Origin: Paralithodes platypus
Lineage: Eukaryota > Arthropoda > Malacostraca > Decapoda > Lithodidae
NCBI GenBank assembly: GCA_032716605.1
Contig: CM064569.1
Location: 14,692,713 to 14,756,712, forward strand
Reading direction: 5' to 3'
DNA: 64,000 nt
Shown piece after piece: positions 10,130 to 21,082 of the stretch. The notes under the pieces are model-generated. The model was given only the letters and a program-made list of their open reading frames with translations. It was not told the DNA's origin and did not search any database. Each line of letters opens with the position of its first letter. The stretch's first letter is position 1. Position numbers and translations under genes: made by a program.

Positions 10130-11540
10130 ATTTTCTTACTTCGAATATACTACTAGAGTGGGGGATAAATCGACAGTCATTTAGAAGTTCGTATACTTTA
10201 TTTAACAAACTTGCTACTACACTAATAACTGTTTCGCTGTTCGGGCCGAGATGAGTTCAAGACACGGATTGAATATTACGTCGACCCAACATAGGTTGTA
10301 CTTTGGAACCCTTGAACTCCCGTTACTCCCTATTTGGATTCCCGATATTCAGGTATTGACTCAAGTCGGCTTCGATCCAAAGGCACGTTACTAATTTCTA
10401 AAATAATATGGTTTTTATCGAGCCCTGCTGTGTCTACTCCAGAGACCAGGGCATCAATGAATCATATCTTTATTCACTTATCTAAAACAAGAGTTATATT
10501 CCTAAACTAAACTTCGGAATGATATACTTTTACCGGGCCTACTATGTCTACTCCAGAGACCAAGGCGTTACTACATATGACCTTTCAATTAATATATCCT
10601 CTTAACCATATACAATACATTTACTCATATGACAAGGGCGTTGTTACAATTTTACCTCAATTGCCCTTCTAAATACTTTTTGATTATATAATATTCTCGT
10701 TACTTCATACAATACATTTCCTCTAATGACCAGGCGTTGTTATATTACAAGTTACCTCGATTGCCTTATCTAAATACTCTTTGATTATATTATATAATAT
10801 TCTCGTTACTTCATACAATACATTTACTCAAATGACCAGGGCGGTGTTACAAGTTACCTCGATTGCCCTATCAAGAACACTCTCGGATTATATATACGTG
10901 TAATCCTATTAGAAACAATTTATATTCACATATACCACCTAGTCAATAATAATACTTAACCTAATGTAAGCAGTACCTCAATAACTCTGCATGGACAAGA
11001 TTCTCCGCTTTTATCCCTTTACATAGATTCTTATGATTACAATATTATCCTGGACTTAACACCCATAACGCTTAACACAGAACTGGCCGAATATTCCTTT
11101 AACTATGATAACAGATAATGTTTCCTTTATAACCAAATATTTCGTTGATCATACGGACTAGTGTCCTTCCTACCTATTTCTCAAACTAAAGCTAGTCTAA
11201 TGGCAACTATTATTTGTTCCCCTGAGCCTTATAGTTGCGTGTCTATCCTCAAGAATTATTCCCTTTTACTTTACTATTAATATCTATTTGCTCTCCTAGC
11301 AGATCCTATACTAGTTATAGCTAATCGGCATGGAGCCTTCTCTAACAAGAATAACTATTTCCCTCTTAACACATCATAATTTTATTTATAAACAAAAGTC
11401 TACTATCTTTTCTCTTTAGTTTATCCTATAAGGACACATCAATTATTATGGAACCACTGGGTTAGTCACACATTTTCTTTCTTTCTTTAAGTCTGGTTCG
11501 GGCCCAATATGAGTCCTTTAAAAATATATTTATTGTATAC
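10130..11540. other. AT-rich block without genes, containing a degenerate 100-bp repeat
   Basis: No ORF. The phrase CTACTCCAGAGACCA recurs near 10434 and 10548, and a longer tandem repeat follows (10607-10890). Confidence 0.4.
10607..10890 (+). repeat. Imperfect tandem repeat, about 100 bp x 3
   Basis: Three successive units each start TACAATACATTT(A/C)CTC, pass through TGAC(C/A)AGGGCG and GTTACCTCGATTGCC, and end TATTCTCGTTACTTCA. Units differ by small indels. Confidence 0.7.
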
Positions 11541-13360
11541 TGCTAGGTGTGTGCTGGAACAATTTCACCACCTCAGAGCTGGCCAATAGCTCTTCTGGAA
11601 ATTCTCGCTCCCGTCTACTATCCGTCGTCCCTCTTGAATCACTTGGCTGTAAGTATGCAAGCCAGCGATGTGACGACAGGCGGCCGGATACTGAAGGTGT
11701 ATCCGCCTAGTAGGAGAGAGCGAGGCTAGGCCTGAGGTGGTCTTTACTGGAACATTTGGTGAGGGCTGGGTGGCTGGAATAAGTGGTTCAGAGTTCCCTT
11801 TGGTGCCCAAGCGAGAGAGAGGAAGTGGGTTGCAAGAAGCTCGCCCAGTGGGTTCCGAGAGGTGAATGACCGCTGCAGCCTCCCCCACCCCCTTAATATA
11901 GTCACGCCTCCCACTTTCCGGCGCTGTGGTTGGCTGAGCCGGCCGCTCGGCCACCCGCCCGTCTTGAATTCTCTCTCTCTTCGCCTCCACTCTTCTCTCT
12001 TCATAATATGTTCCTGGAAGCTGGTTGCAAATGTTTTTTAGTGGCTTACGGGAGTATAGGGCTGGCACTGATGTATTAGACCCATTGCAACCAGAGGAAA
12101 TGGCCGGTGAAGAGAGCGAGAGCGAGTTTAAAGGTGTGGCGGTACACGTAGCCGTCCGCTCCGAAAATGGAGGCTTCTGATTGGTCGGCCGGGAAGGCGT
12201 GGCATGTTTATGTTGTGAGCCTGAAGTGTCAAACTCAGCTGATGAAGAGAGAATGTAAAAGGGGGCGCGCTGATTGGTGGATGGCCTTTTTACTTTAAAT
12301 ATAATTTTAAAATATAGAGAATAACCTTATACATGTATTATTAGGGTAAATATATTTTTAGAATAATGATTGCCTTCACAATAAAGAAAAGAAAGAAATC
12401 TCCATGTCCCTACTATATTGAAATAGGTCAAATTGAGTTCAAACTATAACCCAAATATAGCCTGACTGAAATTGAGGGAAAGTATGCAACTACGGTTCCT
12501 ACCTTCCACTGGTCTAGCTTTTAGTGGGTAGAGAATAGTGTTGTAGACTTCTATAGGACAAGCCTGTTCCTGTAGTAAGTTCAACTAGGGTGGTGAACGA
12601 GAGTGTGTTAGAGGAGCCAGGAGCAACCTTCTCTATTGTCCGTGAGAGAGGCAGCTCCCTTTGACGTCCAGCCAGAAGAAGAATAATGAGTCCTACGTCA
12701 TCCAGATTCTCCCTCATGGAAATTACTTCTCCTCTAACCCGTACCCTAAGTGTCTCTGTGTTTTCTAAGTGTTGTGAATTATTGTGAAGGTAGTATAAAA
12801 TATGCGAGTGTTCAACTTAACTTGTTCGTAGAGATCCGCTTCTAGGATTTTCCCTTGTCAATTCATTACACATGTAGATTTATCTAATTTTTATCTCTGC
12901 CGTGTTTTATATAAGTACGGTGTATTTTCTATGTAATTCGTGTTCAAGCATTTGTTCAATAATTTTTTCTTACGTTATATAGTCAAGATTACACGTGTTT
13001 CTTAGTGAATGCTCTCAGATTTTATTATATTGTGTTATTATTCATTACGTGTCCAAGTCGAAATGAAGTGTATAACGAAGGCTATTTTCCTTCTAAATAA
13101 CCTAAACTTAACTCCTAACCTCAGGATCCTATCACATCCATTTCTAACCAGAGAATACTTATAGTATAAATTCGCCACCATTGCAAGTAAAGAACCCGTC
13201 CGTTGAGTTAGAATTAATCTATATTCAAGATATTTAATTTGTATTAGTTCTTGTGAATAATCTAATCATATACGTTGTTCGGACTATGTAATTCTTTCGC
13301 CACCGATTTAGGAATTCAGGTTATACATTCCTTGATTCACCAAGCCTATATATTTGGCTA
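11541..13360. other. Gene-free block with GC-rich CCAAT-bearing segment
   Basis: 11800-12290 is GC-richer, with repeated ATTGG boxes (12178 and 12272, and reversed copies) and a CT/GA-rich strip. This resembles the promoter-like part of the Gypsy LTR at 15008, but no terminal repeats were found. The frames here lack domains. Confidence 0.3.
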
Positions 13361-13364
13361 TTGA

Positions 13365-13625
13365 TATATTACTACTTTGTTTTGTAATTAAATCATTATA
13401 ACAATTATTAAAGTTATAGTAAAGTGCTACTTAGTTCTGTATTCCATCCAGCAGTTTATTAATCTATTCAAACTCCTTCTGATGCCATCATCTTTGGCTA
13501 TTTATTAAATACTACTTTGTTTTGTATCTAAGTTATAATAGCTCTTATTAAAGCTGTAAGAAAGGGCTACACCGTTCTGCGTTACTTTCAGTAGTTTGTT
13601 AATTCATGCAAACATACTTGTCTAT
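13365..13625 (+). repeat. Two-copy tandem duplication, about 130 bp
   Basis: Both copies contain ACTACTTTGTTTTGTA, TTATTAAAG, a GCTAC..GTTCTG segment, then AGTTT(A/G)TTAAT and CAAAC. They have diverged by many substitutions. Confidence 0.6.
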
Positions 13626-14585
13626 AGCTAGTTTTACTGCTATAATTAATTCACTACATTTACTGTGAATCTGATTTCCTTACTCAGTGTAATATTAGCT
13701 CATAAACGATTGAATTTATTTTTTGTGTGTCGTGTGAGTAATTATTCACAATAACCCTTTGATAGTTAAATTCAGAATTAAATTATCTTTCCCCTAATAG
13801 TAAAGTGAAGTTCATATCTTGTATCCTCGATTTAACGTTGCACTAAATCAAGATTATATTTAACCTGACTTCAGTCCGCCTGACCTACTGTATACCCCCG
13901 AGAGCGGTATCTTTGAGTGTCCACCTGAGCGCGGCACTGTTTGTATTTATTTCCGCGCAGCCTAAAGCGCAGCTGAGAACTTGACCTCAGTTGCCCTACC
14001 TTGTAATTACTATACCTTACGTTATGCATTTGATCCGCATAGATATTGTCATTAATATTTATTATTCGTGTATGTATTTTATGTAATTGTGTATTTCCTA
14101 GTTTTATACTTTGTAAGTGACAAGAGAGAAAACCTTTTCAACTCTTTACCCTTACCATTGTATGTATATTATAATCCTACTCAATATAGTAGAGGTTTTA
14201 ATGCCCCATCTATGTATCTATGTTAAAGAATAAATATGAGTGTAATTTATACTGTGTGTTTATTGTGTTCTTGGGAGAGTGATTGAGTAAATTAAAAGTA
14301 ATATTCATGAACGAGATATGTTCCTGTTGAGCATTATCCAATTCTAAATATCCGAATTACGGGTGACTAAAGAATACATAAAAAAGCGAGTTGGATTACA
14401 ACCCGGCATAACAGTATTAGTCTTCATACCATGAGACTGCTCACGTAGCAGGGAAATCCAATCACCCTGTAAATTAATGGGTATCAAGGCCCCCACCCCT
14501 CATAGGGGACATCCGAATATCTGTAAGAAAATTACCTCAAATCAGCGACTAACCAACACTCAATATCTAGATAATCTTGATTAGA
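13626..14585. other. Gene-free block, possible LTR remnant
   Basis: AATAAA at 14230 is followed by TG-rich sequence, and CCCGGCATAACA at 14402-14413 resembles the end of an LTR. The matching TGTTA start was not located, so this is only a suggestion. Confidence 0.25.
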
Positions 14586-14587
14586 AA

Positions 14588-14642
14588 AAAATATATATAT
14601 ATATACCGGGTACCGGTATATATATATATATATATATTATAT
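14588..14642. repeat. (TA)n microsatellite with a GGTACC core
   Basis: Two TA runs around ACCGGGTACCGGT, itself a near-palindrome. Confidence 0.9.
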
Positions 14643-14649
14643 AATAGAC

Positions 14650-14831
14650 TGCAGTAGATCTGGACTGACACGAAAATGGGACTTTGCAGTAAGGGACCCA
14701 AAATCGGAGAACGAACCCCCAAGTTCGAACCTCGAAACTGCGGTTTCGAGGTTCAAACTTGGGGGTTCGCTTTCCGATTTTGGGTCCCTTACTGCAAGGT
14801 TCCATATTCGTGTCAAGTGGAGATCTACTGT
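14650..14831. mobile_element. Foldback hairpin element, about 180 bp
   Basis: Two arms of about 90 bp are near-perfect reverse complements around a short centre near 14740. The left arm carries CAGTAGATCT, GACACGAA and TTTGCAGTAAGGGACCC; the right arm repeats them inverted. It sits between TA-rich sequences, so a TA target duplication cannot be proven. No ORF. A hairpin MITE is the likely identity. Confidence 0.75.
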
Positions 14832-14847
14832 TATATATATACCTGTA

Positions 14848-15007
14848 GGGGAGGTGTGGTGGAGTGGTCTTGCCACTGGACTGGTAATACAATGGACCCG
14901 GGTTCGAATCCCAATATGTCAATGGAAAGATATTATTGGGATGAAATTTGTGCTGTACCTAGTATCAGTGCATTACCACAAAGACCACCGAAACACCAAC
15001 AAAATAC
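14848..15007 (+). repeat. tRNA-derived SINE, interrupted by the Gypsy element
   Basis: A Pol III A box (TGGTGGAGTGG, 14857-14867) and B box (GGTTCGAATCC, 14901-14911) are correctly spaced, but the acceptor stem cannot pair, so this is not a functional tRNA gene. The unit runs into the LTR at 15008 and its 3' side presumably resumes at 29257 after the LTR element. Confidence 0.6.
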
Positions 15008-16798
15008 TGTTACGCTGACCAGCTTGCCAGAATGTACTCGTAACTCGCTAGCGCTCGCCAGGGCAGTGAAATGGGCTATAATAATCGTAGAACGATGTTC
15101 TTTCTTTCTTAGTGTTCATGTTGTCACAGACAGATCAGTGGTGGTCTTTATTCTTGTCTGTAACACTTGGAAGTATTTTATATCATTGATAGAGTATAAG
15201 ATATGTTGTGTGAAGTTGTAAGGAGAAAGAGAGCGAGCAGCGAGGTGGTATTATGTGCGTGTGTATGTACGTGTGCCTTCCTCGCTCGGGTGGAGTTTCC
15301 CACGCTCGTGATTGGCCGGCGGGCCTGGCACGTCATATGACGCCTGCTCTTCATGACGTAGTCGTCTGTGATTGGGTGCCGCTGTCTTAGTTGGTGCTGG
15401 GGGGCTCCTACCCGCGTGTCTCCTTCAGAGCTTGGCATGGCGTGCTTGGTCCTAGAAGTCCCTTGCAATCTGTCCCCAATCTAACCCCCTGTACTACTGT
15501 TTCTCTCTCTGAACTTCTTCTTTTCCAATACTTCTTATCTTTATTCAATTACTTATCCCTTCTGGTTCTGCATACGACTTCCATAGTCGGCCAGTTGTAT
15601 TACCAGCACCAGTTCTCACATATATGTTTTGCACTAGCTTTAGGGATTATTAGAGTCATAGTCATGTGGTAGCATAGCATTGGGGTGCTTCTAATTATTG
15701 AGCAGTTCTTTCCTACTATTTAATGCTAGACAGTGGAGGGTATCTTTGGTCGTTGTCTGAGTTATGTATGTGGCAAGTCAGAGCCTGTACGACTTCGAAG
15801 AAGCTAGGTAGCCTGTAACCCTTGTGCATATTTTTCCTTTGCGAGTGTAGCAGTATACAAGTGAAGGGCTTTTGCCTACTCTTACTTATATGCTTGCTAC
15901 CTCATTTTGTTGACCTTTGTGGAGCGCCAGGGTAAGACCAGATACTTGAGATCTGGACTTACCAAGAGAGCCTCCTAGTCACTTAACGTAACATAAGGGA
16001 AATCTGTTCAAGGGGAGACAGTAGGCTACGAGCATGCTTGCGCTCTGCCTAGGTTCCTGGTACCTTTTATGCCACTGCTAGACTTTATTAGTGAGAAAGA
16101 CGGCATTGTGTTTATTAACTTTAATTGCGTATGCTTTAGGAATTATTCACGCCTTATTTTAGCCTAGGTTGATGCATAGTGCACAACCCAGTTTGGCTGT
16201 TACGTTGTCTAAGGAAGTACTGTTTTGGAGTGGCTATTATTAGTGCTGTCACAGAGTTGTTGCACTCCCTTGTTTTATATATATGTATCCTACTTGTTGG
16301 TGTATTTAAGATACACGCTTTGGTGTCCTGCCCCTGCATTAATTCTGTTCTATATTCGACGAGCATCTTGCATCAGACGTTTTCAGAAGATTCCTTTCCT
16401 GATTGCTGTAGGACTAGACTTCCAGTGGTTTCATAGAGCATTGAAGAGTTTAGTGTTGAGTACAGACTCACACTAAAGTTAACGTAAGCATATACTCCTT
16501 TATCACATCTTATTATAGTTTATTAAGCATTGTTATTACTTGAGAGCATTTTATTGACGTAAAGTACTCCTGTTGTGAGTATGCTTTGCCGTCACCGGAA
16601 AGCCTTTGTAGAAGTGCACTAAACCCCAGTTAATTGATACCCCGTTATCCAGTAGATTAACTCTGGAGAGTTTAAGTGTTTTGTTCACCGGCGTAATAGT
16701 TCGAGGGTTTGGAATTAGCGTACCGTTGTTGCAGATATAGCCTATCTTCTAGTCCATTATTAAGTGCCCTTGTTTATTTCGTAGCGCCGGTCGTAACA
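15008..16798 (+). repeat. 5' LTR of the Gypsy element
   Basis: 1791 bp, TGTTACG to CGTAACA. The U3-like part has GC-rich strips with ATTGG boxes (15311, 15370). It differs from the 3' LTR by, for example, an additional 13-15 bases near 16000 and the lack of 4 bases near 15770. Confidence 0.92.
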
Positions 16799-16800
16799 AA

Positions 16801-16818
16801 TGGCGACCTTAGACCAGT
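16801..16818 (+). promoter_or_regulatory. Primer binding site, tRNA-Arg type
   Basis: TGGCGACC starts two bases after the LTR end. Drosophila 412 and mdg1 use a tRNA-Arg primer with the same TGGCGACC start; the assignment here is by that similarity. Confidence 0.65.
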
Positions 16819-17058
16819 ATATAGTGAACTGAATATTGCAGTTTTTTTTTGGAGAAATCTTATTGCCATTTGGGGTTGAATTTATTTCTCGCAGTGTTGG
16901 CAGTGGACATTGTTTTGAGGATATATAGAACTTGTTGGAGAGTATTGGTGACCTAGTATTGCACTCAAAAACATCTTCGAATATTTTTGGTGAATAAAGC
17001 TACGCGAGAGTTTGGCTACTTTTGTCTTGACTTGAGAAATTTTGTTGTTGACTCCATC

Positions 17059-18279
17059 ATGTCACTGGACGGGTCTGAGCATAGTGAGGGCACAGTGCGA
17101 GAGACAGGCGAGGAGGTGGAGAAGGTGGAGTTGTTTAACGGCGTTCGGGTGGTGAACAATGAGGAGGATGCTTGGAGATTTTTGGAGGAGCCTGTGTCGG
17201 CGGACCGTGTGTCGGGGCTGGACCGGTACGGACTGCAGTGTGTGGCCACGGTCTTAGGGTTTTCTGGTACTCTCGGTTTGTCGAGAAGTGAGCTGGTTAC
17301 CTGTGTGCTGGGTGGGGTGCATGGGGGTACGGGTGGAGCGGGAGCTGGGGCACCTTCGTCCCAGCCCCCATTCCACTCAACTCCTATCATGGCGCCCCCT
17401 CGGGGTCCGGAGCCGAGTACGTTCCCGCAGGCCGATGCCCGCTGGCGGTTGGGTATGCCTCTAGGTGACTCACGGGGTGGGTCCCCGGTAGTATCATCCC
17501 CTCCTCAGGGTTTGACTCCCGAGATGTTGTTTCAGCTTGAGCAGCAGAAGCTCGAGCTCGAGCAGCGAAAGCATGAGGCTGAGCTCAAGTATAGGTATCA
17601 GGCTGAGTCTGCAAGGTATTGTGCCGATATTAACCTAGAGAAACCTTGTGTAGAGGTGACGAGGAACCGGGTCGTCCAGGGGGGTCGAGCCCATGACCAG
17701 GCCCTGTCGCATCTACTAAAGTTGGTTCCAGTGTTTGATGAGTTAGGAGTTACAGAATTCTTTCTCCGTTTTGAGAAAAAGTGCCGGGAGCACCAATGGC
17801 CCGAGGAGAAGTGGGCAGCCCTTGTTTCGTCACGATTGACGGGGAAAGCAATCAAGGCCTACGATGCTTTTCCCCTAGATTCCTGCGTGAATTATGAGGC
17901 GTTGAAAGAGGCTGTCCTGAGGGCGTATGAGCTACAGCCAGAGACCTATAGGCTGAAGTTTAGGGCTGTTCCAAAAAGAAAGGAGAGTACTTTCCAGGAA
18001 TACGCTAGAGAGCTGTCAGATGCATTTGAAAATTGGTTGAGGTCGGAGAAGGCAACTACTTTTGATGCAGTAAAGCAATTAGTGTTGTTAGAGAATTTTT
18101 TTAAGTGTACTGGCAGTGACTTTACTCTTAACCTGAAAGAAAAGCAACCAAAAACTCTGCAGAAGGCGGCTGAGCTGGCTGACCTTAGGGTGTCATTGAT
18201 TCGTGGGTGCAGGTCTTCACAGAGAGCTGAGGCAGGTAACCAGGGGCGTACCACTCCACCCCCCCCCCCCCCGAATTAA
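17059..18279 (+). CDS. gag: Gag of the Gypsy element, frameshifted at its end
   Basis: Structural protein that packages element RNA. From the ATG at 17059 the frame reads MSLDGSEHSEG, an acidic N-terminus, a Pro-rich middle (about residues 95-150), a Gln/Glu coiled-coil (QLEQQKLELEQRKHEAELK, about 160-190) and a SCAN/Gag-like helical region (EKKCREHQWPEEKWAALV, GKAIKAYDAF, KEAVLRAYELQPETYRLKF). It ends after a run of C (18259-18273) in PPPPPPN and a stop at 18279. The zinc knuckle that should follow lies in another frame at 18398, so the C run has probably slipped. An in-frame TAG at 18377 also separates the two. Earlier non-ATG codons back to 16987 are open but unneeded. Confidence 0.85.
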   Translation: MSLDGSEHSEGTVRETGEEVEKVELFNGVRVVNNEEDAWRFLEEPVSADRVSGLDRYGLQCVATVLGFSGTLGLSRSELVTCVLGGVHGGTGGAGAGAPSSQPPFHSTPIMAPPRGPEPSTFPQADARWRLGMPLGDSRGGSPVVSSPPQGLTPEMLFQLEQQKLELEQRKHEAELKYRYQAESARYCADINLEKPCVEVTRNRVVQGGRAHDQALSHLLKLVPVFDELGVTEFFLRFEKKCREHQWPEEKWAALVSSRLTGKAIKAYDAFPLDSCVNYEALKEAVLRAYELQPETYRLKFRAVPKRKESTFQEYARELSDAFENWLRSEKATTFDAVKQLVLLENFFKCTGSDFTLNLKEKQPKTLQKAAELADLRVSLIRGCRSSQRAEAGNQGRTTPPPPPPN

Positions 18280-18397
18280 TGACACAACAAATTACCCATT
18301 TAAGAGTACTGGTGCCAATTTTGATCCCAAGTCGAAACCCTTCCCGATAAAGAAAGGCCAGGGCCCTTCCTCACCTTAGAGGAAGTCCAAGAGCGAA

Positions 18398-20713
18398 GTG
18401 GAGTGTTTCAAGTGTCATGAGAAGGGGCATATTGCGCGCTCATGTCCGAGCACACCGCCTACAGCAGTGGTGTCACTAGTGAGCAACATCGGAGTGTCTT
18501 TGAGGTCTTCCGCGTTTGCCCGGAATAATATTTTGGTTGCGAAGTCACAGTCGGTGCAGAAGCAGCAGGAGGGCTCGTCACCCGTCCGAGATGCTTTTTG
18601 CGGTCATAGGGGGCACGGCACTGTGAGGTGGGCTGGTGTGGAGCATAGGCTTGAGTTGCTGCGTGATACGGGCGCTTCCCAGACACTTGTTAAGAATTTC
18701 ACTGGCAAGCCTATTAACGCGGCTCGGCTTGTGGTGGTTCAAGGCATCAATGCTACGCGGTCTTACCCACTGGTCAGAGTGGAGCTTGAGGTGGACGGTG
18801 TGACACGAGAGTTGGATGTGGGTGTTGTGGTGAAGTTGCCAGTTGAGGGGGTCGACCTCCTTCTCGGTAACGACTTTGCGGTGCTCACTTCCGAGGTTCC
18901 ACCCTTAGTCGTTGCCGAGAGGGCGGCCGACATGAGTAGGGAGGGGCAAGAGGGGCTCGAGAGATCTCAGTCCGCTCAGGTGTCTCAGCCTAGTACCCAA
19001 GTTTCAGACCAGCGGAGGAAGGGTCGGAAGGAGAAAATCGAGGCTGGTGGTCGGGTTGAGAGTTTGGACCCAGCGACACTCCTTGGTGACTCGGTACTTG
19101 AACCAATGTTGAGCTCCGGAGTGGACCCAGAACCTGTCCCCCCTAGTGACATGGTAGGGCGTGATGGCACTCCGCGACAGAGTAGTTCCCAGGTACAACT
19201 AGAAGATCTTAGTCTTGAGAGTTGTGGGAACGGGGCTATTGAACTCGATGAGGACGGGGAAGCATGTCATGTGAACCTGTTAAAGGAGTTTGTGAGGCAA
19301 CCACCTGAGCAGCCTACTGTCCCTGTGTTGGTCTGCAGCGGCCAAGGTGGAGAAGGAGAGGGGGGCAGTGGGGCACAGGTGGAGGAAAGTTGGGATTGTC
19401 ATGTCTCAGCGGAGCAGTGGGCGGGGGACACGAGTCAGGTGGCTGTGGAAGCGCTTGAGCACCTGCCTGAGCAGCAGCATGCAGCGATCCAGCCCCTGCT
19501 CGGTTCATACCCCACTGTTTGTGCCGAGCACCCAGGCCTTACAACTCATGCGGTGCACGATGTTCCGCTGGCAGGTCACTTGAGTGTTAGTAAACCATTG
19601 GCCTCGTTGTTTCAGTGGTTCAAGGTGGGCGACGAGGCTTTGGCATGGTTGTCAGGTCAGGGTCGATCCATGGCTGCTAAGGGTGGTGGTCAGAATCAGG
19701 ACATTGAGCAGATTGGTGAGGTTGGCTGTGGAGTGGATGCGCCCGGTCGTCGCATAGCCTCCCAATGCTGCTCTAGTCGAATGCAACAGCCCTACCATAG
19801 ACCGACTGTATCTGGCCATGGCGCTGAAGGCGGTGATGTTGCACCGGCAGGTGTAGTCGCAAGGAATGCAAGGGTGCGCATGTACGGTATCGGCGGGGAA
19901 GCCTTAGCAATTATGAACTATGGGAGTGACTGCACAGGTGGTACAGATTGTCCCTCTCATGACCTGGCTGTCCTAGGGACAAAGGTGGAGAAGGAGGGAC
20001 ACTATAGTGTAGAAACTATGGTCCCGGCTGGGTTGTGGGAGGGCACTAGGCATGTTGTTCTTCGAGATAAGTTGCAACCTCTTGTTCCTGAGCGCCAAGA
20101 GAAGTTGTTTACTAGGCTGTGGCAGTACGTCCGCATGTTTGTTGATTCTCCAGGCCTGATGTACGGGGTAGAACCCGACATGGAGGCTGGAGACAGTGCA
20201 AGGCTCAAATTGGCTCCCTACCGTATAAATCCTGCTCGACAGCCTGTTGTGAAAGCAGAGCTCGACTACATGTTGGAAAAGGGTCTGAGGGATAAGGGAT
20301 ATCATGAGTGGTCGTTGCCAGTAACTTTGCAACCTGAGTTAAGTGGCAAGATCCGTGTTTGTGTTGATTGCAAGAGTGTTGGTGCATTATCCCTGACAGA
20401 CGCCTATACCTTATCCAGAGTTGACGACCCCATAGACCGCATCGGGGCTGCCTCGTTTATCACTAAGGTAGAAATAGTGAAAGGTTATTGGCAGGTCCCG
20501 TTGCCGGAGAGAGCGAAGAGAAGTGCCAGTCTTGTGATGGACTGGGCAGTTTATCAGTGTCAGGTGTGGTTTTGCTGCCAGAACACAAGTTGGATGTGTG
20601 GCATGTTAAGGGCATTGATAATGTTCTGGCTGATTGTTTGTCACGGGAGGGTATGTTTTAAGGGGAACCCTCGCCGTTCAGTCAGTGTTTGTTTGAGTTT
20701 GGAGAAAAATTAG
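18398..20713 (+). pseudogene. pol: Nucleocapsid-protease-RT remnant of Gypsy pol, internally deleted
   Basis: The frame opens in a CCHC zinc knuckle (CFKCHEKGHIARSC). An aspartic protease follows: active site LRDTGAS near 18663 and LLLGNDF near 18860. A long linker then leads to the start of reverse transcriptase (PYRINPARQPVVKAELD, KIRVCVDCKSVGALSLTDAY, FITKVEIVKGYWQVPL). Motif A has Glu where Gypsy RTs carry the catalytic Asp. Soon after (about 20540-20570) the sequence jumps, in another frame, to LDVWHVKGIDNVLADCLSRE, the end of RNase H. RT motifs B and C, most of RNase H and the whole integrase are missing. The copy cannot move without help. Frames upstream (18377) and here are broken. 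Confidence 0.85.
20570..20661 (+). pseudogene. RNase H C-terminal remnant
   Basis: Read one frame away from the main pol frame, it encodes LLPEHKLDVWHVKGIDNV followed by a DCLSRE ending, the pattern that ends RNase H in Gypsy elements (HVKGxxNxxADxLSR), then a stop at 20659. It marks the 3' side of the internal deletion. Confidence 0.7.
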
Positions 20714-21082
20714 GCTTGCCCCTGTAGTGCAACGCCACCAAAAACACTATTCAAAATATAAAAAAACTCACATAAAAACTCTTTCTTTTTGGTAGTATAT
20801 AAGTGCAGTATGTTACAGCAAGAATCTAAGACACTCTGAGTTTTGTCTTAGTAGGCTAGGCTTTGTGAAGCTTGCTCGTTGAGCGTAATATTGATAAGCT
20901 ATACTATTATTTTGGGGAAGTGTTGTGTAGATTTTTTTTCATAATGAAGTGTTTTATGTTTGTGATCGGGCCTTGTTTTCACAACTTGGGAGAGTAGCTG
21001 GGTGATGCGGGGTTGGTGGGCATTCTGTCTGGTCAGATGTGGCATTCACCTGAGTCTGAAACGTCCCACATCTTGGGCGGGG
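20714..21082 (+). promoter_or_regulatory. 3' internal region ending in a polypurine tract
   Basis: No integrase coding is left. The last bases before the 3' LTR are GGGCGGGG (21075-21082), fitting the polypurine tract that primes plus-strand DNA. Confidence 0.6.

Noticed and set aside
10130..14585. Host gene in the 4.4-kb block
   Set aside because: No open frame with domain, no consistent splice pattern.
14848..14917. Functional tRNA gene
   Set aside because: Pol III boxes are good but the acceptor stem does not pair; a SINE head fits better. The same applies to 38321-38395.
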